64,000 bases of DNA from JAGPUQ01 sp947084925 (lineage in GTDB: Bacteria; Pseudomonadota; Gammaproteobacteria; Pseudomonadales; Porticoccaceae). Below are positions 59,252-64,000 of this stretch, piece after piece; within the stretch, counting starts at the first letter, position 1, and each line of letters begins with the position of its first letter. The notes under the pieces are model-generated. The model did not search any database. It was not told where the DNA came from and was given only the letters and a program-made list of their open reading frames with translations. Location of the stretch: assembly GCA_947084925.1 (NCBI GenBank), contig CAMTUJ010000005.1, forward strand, positions 1 through 64,000, given 5' to 3'. Made by a program: the position numbers and the translations under genes.

Positions 59252-60067
59252 TTACCTGCCGTGGTAGACCGGCTCGCGTTTTTCCGCGAATGCCTTGGGA
59301 CCTTCCTTGGCGTCCTCGGTCTTGAACACGCGCTCGGCGATCAGCGCCTCGGTACGGAAGGCCTCTTCCCACGACTGGTTGTAGGCGTTGATGACGGCTT
59401 CCTTGGCGGCCTGCACGGCGAGTGGGCCATTGCTGCAAATGAGCTTGGCGTAGCGCTCGGCTTCGGCCATCACCTGGTCGGCCGGCACCACCTTGTTGAT
59501 CAGGCCGAAAGCGAGTGCTTCCTGGGCCGTGATCTGACGGCCGGTGAGGATGATGTCCATGGCGTGGCAGTAGGGGATCTGGCGCGGCAGCCGCACGTGG
59601 GAGCCACCGCCCGGAATGATCCCCCAATGGACTTCGGGCAGACCGAAGCGGGCGTGCTCGGCGGCGATGCGGATGTCCATGCCCTGGATGATCTCGGTGC
59701 CGCCGGCCAGGCAGAAGCCGTTGATGGCGGCGATGATCGGCTTGTAGCAGGTGCTGAAGAAGCGCTGCTGCGGATTGTCGAGAAAGCGCCCGCCGCTGCT
59801 GGCGTCGTGGGTGAGTTTGGTGATGGTTTTCTTGAGGTCGGCGCCCGCGCAGAAGGCTTTGTCGCCCGCGCCGGTGACGATCAGCACGAGGGCTTCCTTG
59901 TCCTGCTTGAAGTCCTCGGTGATCAGTTCCAGATCGGCGAGCATTTCCGGCGTGATGGAGTTCATCTCGCTCGGGCGGTTGAAAGTCAGATAGGCGAGCC
60001 TGCCCTTCTTTTCGTAGAGCAGATCGTCGGCGCTGGCGCGTGGTTGCACGGAATCCTCCAGTTGCAA
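59252..60067 (-). CDS. Enoyl-CoA hydratase/isomerase (crotonase family)
   Basis: A 271-residue crotonase. It has YLTFNRPSEMNSITPEML, the oxyanion loop GAGDKAFCAGADLKK, and the second oxyanion strand CLAGGTEIIQGMDIRIAAEHARFGLPEVHWGIIPGGGSHVRLPR. The glutamate at GLPEVHWG is the usual catalytic acid; the first active-site position is not a clear Glu, so hydratase versus isomerase activity is open. It participates in beta-oxidation-type chemistry with the neighbouring SDRs and CoA-transferase. Divergent from the SDR at 60251. Confidence 0.93.
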   Translation of the reverse strand: MQLEDSVQPRASADDLLYEKKGRLAYLTFNRPSEMNSITPEMLADLELITEDFKQDKEALVLIVTGAGDKAFCAGADLKKTITKLTHDASSGGRFLDNPQQRFFSTCYKPIIAAINGFCLAGGTEIIQGMDIRIAAEHARFGLPEVHWGIIPGGGSHVRLPRQIPYCHAMDIILTGRQITAQEALAFGLINKVVPADQVMAEAERYAKLICSNGPLAVQAAKEAVINAYNQSWEEAFRTEALIAERVFKTEDAKEGPKAFAEKREPVYHGR

Positions 60068-60250
60068 AGTGAATCAGGGGCAAAGTGAATCAGGCGAGGC
60101 GCATCCACCCCGCGTCAAGGGCTTGCCATGATACGGCAAAGCCGGCGTCGGTCGAGTCGTCGGGTTGACACCCGGGGGTCGGCGCGTAAGCTGCGGGAAC
60201 ACGATAACTGTCGCGCGCCGCAGGGCGCGCCAACATTCCGGGGTGACGAG

Positions 60251-61018
60251 ATGGCGGGAGATCTGCAAGACAAGGTGGCACTGATTACCGGTTCGGGTTC
60301 CGGCATCGGCCGGCAGGCCGCGCTGATTTTTGCCCGCGAAGGCGCCCGGGTGGTGGTGTCCGACGTCAACGTCAAAGGGGGTGAAGAGACCGTCGAGCTG
60401 GTCCGCCAGGCCGGCGGGCAGGCCGCCTTTGTGCGCTGCGATGTCGCCAGGGGACCCGAGGTGGAAGCCCTGGTGGCCGGCGCGGTCGCCGCGTTCGGGC
60501 GCCTCGATGTGGCTTTCAACAATGCCGGCGTCGAGGGTGACACGCGCGCCACCACCATTACCTGCACCGAGGAAAATTTCGACCTCAACATCAATGTGAA
60601 CCTCAAGGGCGTGTGGTGGTGCATGAAGTACGAGATCGAGCAGTTCCTGCGCCAGGGCTCGCCGGGCGCCATCGTCAACACCTCGTCGCTCGCGGGGTTG
60701 GTGGGCGTGCCGCGCGGCAATGCCTATGTCGCCGCCAAGCACGGCGTGATCGGCCTCACCAAGACCGCCGCGCTGGAGTTCGCCCGGCAGGACATCCGGG
60801 TGAATGCGGTGTGTCCGGGCGCCATCGAGACGCCGATGCTGAACCGCATCGTCGGCGGTTCCGAGAAAGGTTACGAGATGATGCGCAAGATGGAGCCGGT
60901 CGGGCGCCTGGGCAAACCGGGTGAAATCGCCGAAGCCGTGGCCTGGCTGTGCTCGGACCGCGCCTCCTTTGTCACCGGCCTTGCCATGTCGGTGGACGGC
61001 GGCTCCTTCGCCCAATAA
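60251..61018 (+). CDS. SDR-family oxidoreductase, paralogue 1
   Basis: A 255-residue classical SDR: VALITGSGSGIGRQAALIFAREGARVVVSDV, NNAGVEGDTR, NTSSLAGLVGVPRGNAYVAAKHGVIGLTK (Ser, Tyr, Lys), VCPGAIETPM and SVDGGSFAQ. It is clearly related along its length to the SDR at 62367. ATG 60251 (MAGDLQDK) matches that paralogue's start. It lies 68 bp before the CaiB gene and is likely in one operon with it. Confidence 0.94.
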   Translation: MAGDLQDKVALITGSGSGIGRQAALIFAREGARVVVSDVNVKGGEETVELVRQAGGQAAFVRCDVARGPEVEALVAGAVAAFGRLDVAFNNAGVEGDTRATTITCTEENFDLNINVNLKGVWWCMKYEIEQFLRQGSPGAIVNTSSLAGLVGVPRGNAYVAAKHGVIGLTKTAALEFARQDIRVNAVCPGAIETPMLNRIVGGSEKGYEMMRKMEPVGRLGKPGEIAEAVAWLCSDRASFVTGLAMSVDGGSFAQ

Positions 61019-61086
61019 GTGGCGTTGCAGAATACAGGTACACCAACGCGGCACCTTCCTGATAACGATAATCCGAGGACTGCACC

Positions 61087-62325
61087 ATGAAACATGTATT
61101 GGATGGCTACAAGATACTGGATCTGACGCAATTTCTGGCCGGGCCCGCGGCGACCCGGGTGATGGTCGAAGCGGGCGCGGAGGTCATCAAGGTGGAGTGG
61201 CCGACGGGCGATCCCAGCCGCCGCTTTCCATTTATCGGCAAGGACGGCCGCAGCGCCTACTACGTCCAGCAGAACCGTGGCAAGCGCAGTGTCGCGCTCG
61301 ATCTCAAATCCTCCGAGGCCATCGCCATCGTCAAGGATCTCGCCAAAGAGTGCGACGTGGTGATCGAGAATTTCGCGCCCGGCGTGATGGAGCGGCTTGG
61401 CCTGGGCTACGAAGCCATCAAGGCGGTGCATCCCAAAATTATCATGTGTTCGATATCCGCCTTTGGCCAGACTGGCCCACTGGCGCAACTGCCGGGATTC
61501 GACAACATCGGCCAGGCCTATTCCGGCATCACCAGTATGATCGGTGACCCCGACAAGCCGCCGGCGTTTCCGATGGCGGCGATTGGCGATGTCAGCACCG
61601 GCGTGCACGCGGCCTGCGCCATCGCCTTTGCGCTGCTGTACCGGGAACGCACCGGCAAGGGGCAGTGGCTCGACGTGTCGCTGCTCGACAGCTACTTCCA
61701 CTACCACGAAGTCAATGTGCAGGCCTGGTCGTGCAGCAAAGGTGAAATCAAACCGACCCGTTCGGGTTCGCATCACTATGCGGTGTCGCCCGCCGGGGTG
61801 TTCAAAGGCAAGACCAGCCCGATCTTCATCCTGCCGGCGGCGCCGCAGATGTGGGTGAACCTGTGCGAGTTGATGGGGCGCGCCGATCTGGTCACGGATC
61901 CGCGCTTTGTCGACAATGGCGCCCGCGCCAAAAATCAGAAGGAGCTGATCGCCATCATCGAGGGCTGGCTGCAGGCGCAGGAGAGCGACGCCAAGACCAT
62001 CAAGATGCTCGAAGACGCGCGTATTCCGGTGGCGCCCATTCTGAGTGTCGAGGAAGCCTGCCAGCATCCCCATCTGATCGAACGCGAAACCGTGCGGTCG
62101 ATCTACGACCGCACGCTGGGCAATTTCCTGGCGCCGGGTATGCCGCTGCGGTTTTCCGAGTTCCCCGGTCATCTCGATCTCGAAGCGCCCTACGTCGGTG
62201 AGCACAATGCGGCGGTGCTCGGCGAATACCTGGGGTATTCCAGTGCGCGCATCGATGATCTGGTGAAGCGCGGTGTGCTGCACAGCGAACCGATTCCCGT
62301 GCAGGTGGCGGCACGCACGCACTGA
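61087..62325 (+). CDS. CaiB/BaiF family CoA-transferase
   Basis: A 412-residue family III CoA-transferase. It has LDGYKILDLTQFLAGPAATRVMVEAGAEVIKVEWPTGD, QNRGKRSVALDLKSSEA, ENFAPGVMERLGLGYEAIKAVHPKIIMCSISAFGQTGP and the conserved aspartate in AAIGDVSTGVHAACAIAFALLYRERTGKGQWLDVSLLDS. It moves CoA between carboxylic acids, activating or recycling an acid intermediate. Flanked by two paralogous SDRs. Confidence 0.94.
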   Translation: MKHVLDGYKILDLTQFLAGPAATRVMVEAGAEVIKVEWPTGDPSRRFPFIGKDGRSAYYVQQNRGKRSVALDLKSSEAIAIVKDLAKECDVVIENFAPGVMERLGLGYEAIKAVHPKIIMCSISAFGQTGPLAQLPGFDNIGQAYSGITSMIGDPDKPPAFPMAAIGDVSTGVHAACAIAFALLYRERTGKGQWLDVSLLDSYFHYHEVNVQAWSCSKGEIKPTRSGSHHYAVSPAGVFKGKTSPIFILPAAPQMWVNLCELMGRADLVTDPRFVDNGARAKNQKELIAIIEGWLQAQESDAKTIKMLEDARIPVAPILSVEEACQHPHLIERETVRSIYDRTLGNFLAPGMPLRFSEFPGHLDLEAPYVGEHNAAVLGEYLGYSSARIDDLVKRGVLHSEPIPVQVAARTH

Positions 62326-62366
62326 ACCAACGTTGATTTTTCAATCACCAACCACAGGAGTAAAGC

Positions 62367-63131
62367 ATGGCAGGCACAGTACAAGGCAAGGTCGCGCTGG
62401 TAACCGGCGCGGCGGGCGGCATCGGGCGAGCGGCGGCACAGATTTTTGCGCGCGAAGGCGCCAGGGTAGTAATTTCCGACCTTCAGGAAGCGGCCGGCGC
62501 GGAGACGGTGAAGCTGATTCGCGACGCCGGTGGGGATGCGACTTTCGTGCGCTGCGATGTCTCCAGAAGCGCCGACGTTGAAGCCCTCGTAAAGGCCACG
62601 GTCACCCAGTACGGCAGGCTGGATTGCGCCTACAACAACGCCGGTGTCGAAGGCGCCTGGACGCGCATTCACGAATGCACCGAAGAAAATTTCGACTTCA
62701 ACTACAACGTCAATCTGAAAGGCGTGTTTCTCTGTCTGAAATATCAGATCCGGCAATTTCTGGAGCAGGGTGGTCCCGGCGCCATCGTCAGCACCGCGTC
62801 GATCGCCGGTCTGGTCGGCTCGAAAAACGCCGGCGCCTATGTGGCCGCCAAGCACGGCGTGGTCGGCCTGACCAAGACCGCGGCGCTGGAATATGCCACC
62901 AAGGGGATTCGCGTCAATGCAGTCTGCCCCGGCGTCATCCGCACGCCCATGCTGGAGCGCATGTTCGCCACCAACCCGAAGCTGGAGCAGGCGATGATCG
63001 GCTTCGAGCCCATCGGCCGGTTCGGCGCGCCGTCCGAAATCGGCGAGGCGGCGGTGTGGTTGTGCTCGGAGCAGGCGTCCTTTGTCACTGGTCACGCAAT
63101 GGTGGTGGACGGTGGTGCCATCGCCTGCTAG
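62367..63131 (+). CDS. SDR-family oxidoreductase, paralogue 2
   Basis: A 254-residue classical SDR with VALVTGAAGGIGRAAAQIFAREGARVVISDL, NNAGVEGAWTRIHECTEENFDFNYNVNLKGVF, STASIAGLVGSKNAGAYVAAKHGVVGLTK and VVDGGAIAC. CAGGAG precedes the ATG and the gap to CaiB is 41 bp, so it shares that operon. Substrate unknown. Confidence 0.94.
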   Translation: MAGTVQGKVALVTGAAGGIGRAAAQIFAREGARVVISDLQEAAGAETVKLIRDAGGDATFVRCDVSRSADVEALVKATVTQYGRLDCAYNNAGVEGAWTRIHECTEENFDFNYNVNLKGVFLCLKYQIRQFLEQGGPGAIVSTASIAGLVGSKNAGAYVAAKHGVVGLTKTAALEYATKGIRVNAVCPGVIRTPMLERMFATNPKLEQAMIGFEPIGRFGAPSEIGEAAVWLCSEQASFVTGHAMVVDGGAIAC

Positions 63132-63245
63132 CGTACCGCGGCTCGGTTTTACCACTATCGTTCCGCGGGTCACCGGCCGGCGGGATAAACTTAACTAGAC
63201 ATTGTCGGACCACCGAGCGGCGGTTCGATAACAGGGGAGAAGACA

Positions 63246-64000
63246 ATGGAAGTAGGCGTATTTTCGATGCCGACCATCGGCCCGCGGGCCGAGATTGAAA
63301 AGGGCATGGCCGGTGTGCGCACCGATCTGTACCAGACCATGCTCAAGAATCTGGCGGAGCAGGCCCGATACCTCGATGAAACCGGCTATTACGGTTTCGG
63401 CTTTACCGAGCACCACTTCCACATCGAAGGCGAGGAGGTGTCCACCAACCCCATCATGCTCGACCTTTATCTGGGTCAACACACCAAGCGCCTGAGAGTC
63501 GGACAGTTGGGCAATGTACTGCCCTCGCAGCACCCCATACGGGTGGCGGAGGACATCGCGATTCTCGACCAGATGACCCAGGGCCGCGCGTTCGCCGGCT
63601 TTGCCCGCGGCTATCAGTCGCGCTGGGTGAACGTGATCGGTCAGCGGTTCGAGGCGCTGCGGCAGAATAGCGGTGCTGACGCCCAGCTTTACGAGGATAC
63701 CAAGCGCGAACTCTACGAAGAGCACTTCGAGATCATCATGAAGGCGTGGAGCAACGACACCTTCTCCCACCAGGGCAAGTATTGGCAGATTCCGCCGCCG
63801 GATATCTACTGGCCCGCGCATGAAGTGAGCGCCGAATTTGGCCAAGGGATCGACGCCAACGGCATCATCCGCGAAATCGGCATCGCGCCCAAGACTTACA
63901 ACAAACGCATTCCCGATCTGTTTCAGCCCTTCTCCTTTTCGGAGAAAACCATCCGCTGGGCGATGCGCCACAATGTGTCGCCCATCTCCATCATCGCGGG
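63246..64000 (+). CDS. LLM-class flavin-dependent oxidoreductase (partial)
   Basis: The first 251 residues of a luciferase-like monooxygenase, cut by the window end. It has MEVGVFSMPTIGPRAEIEKG, DETGYYGFGFTEHHFHIEG (the EHH motif), RLRVGQLGNVLPSQHPIRVAEDIAILDQMTQGRAFAGFARGYQSRW and HFEIIMKAWSNDTFSHQGKYWQIPP. It contains a longer insertion than the three at 15315-19972 and is a different subgroup. It follows the SDR by 114 bp. Confidence 0.92.
   Translation, partial: MEVGVFSMPTIGPRAEIEKGMAGVRTDLYQTMLKNLAEQARYLDETGYYGFGFTEHHFHIEGEEVSTNPIMLDLYLGQHTKRLRVGQLGNVLPSQHPIRVAEDIAILDQMTQGRAFAGFARGYQSRWVNVIGQRFEALRQNSGADAQLYEDTKRELYEEHFEIIMKAWSNDTFSHQGKYWQIPPPDIYWPAHEVSAEFGQGIDANGIIREIGIAPKTYNKRIPDLFQPFSFSEKTIRWAMRHNVSPISIIA

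Overview
The window reads as a chromosomal segment of a GC-rich proteobacterium, most likely a gammaproteobacterium. The support is the ydbH-ynbE-ydbL operon, a bifunctional glutathionylspermidine synthetase/amidase, a DUF2058 protein, and many CoA-ester enzymes (SDRs, a CaiB-type CoA-transferase, a DUF35/thiolase pair) and luciferase-like monooxygenases, as in environmental lipid or hydrocarbon degraders. I found no rRNA or tRNA gene, no CRISPR array and no replication origin. Assignments are by reading protein sequences; no database search was possible.

Layout. 1-2162 is a mobile and toxin-antitoxin patch: an IS5-family transposase in two frames, cut by the window start, a RelE/HigB-type toxin-antitoxin pair, and brnT/brnA with a damaged brnT 5' end. 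2208-9968 holds a DUF2058 protein, a methyltransferase, a PNPOx-like protein, an ATP-grasp enzyme, a TPR O-GlcNAc-transferase-like protein and a SulP transporter. 10035-15020 holds gss, a Baeyer-Villiger-type flavin monooxygenase and a Ca/Na antiporter. 15315-19972 is an oxidoreductase block with three luciferase-like proteins, two of them tandem paralogues. 20062-22939 is a scrambled stretch with gene fragments, an MFS transporter and a transposase remnant.

23055-29502 is the most unusual locus. A strong sigma70-like promoter precedes four overlapping genes and one close follower: a domesticated IS1595-type transposase N-terminus fused to a PqqD-like domain, an ATP-grasp ligase, a DAP-decarboxylase-fold PLP enzyme, a urea-transporter/M23 peptidase fusion, and a BcsS-like outer-membrane barrel. 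It looks like an envelope-directed amino-acid or peptide system that I cannot match to a named pathway.

29569-36401 holds a hydrolase, an orphan peptide-type binding protein, and an SDR/SDR versus DUF35/thiolase group for acyl-CoA chemistry. 36488-41089 is an arsenosugar operon (arsS, sigma factor, zinc-finger anti-sigma, glycosyltransferase, exported methyltransferase-like protein, arsM). ydbH-ynbE-ydbL follows, coupled by overlaps. 44325-51692 groups SulP and a hydrolase divergent from an SQR-like flavoprotein, then a sodium symporter, an EVE protein and a sterol-desaturase-family protein. 51909-57882 holds a 958-residue four-domain protein and a DUF748/AsmA-like protein. 57890-64000 is acyl-CoA metabolism: thioesterase, enoyl-CoA hydratase, two SDRs around a CaiB transferase, and a fourth luciferase-like protein cut by the window end.

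Three copies of a non-coding MITE (151, 111 and 111 bp) with 17-bp inverted ends and CTAA-type 4-bp target duplications sit directly after stop codons. Their target motif contains the stop codon itself.
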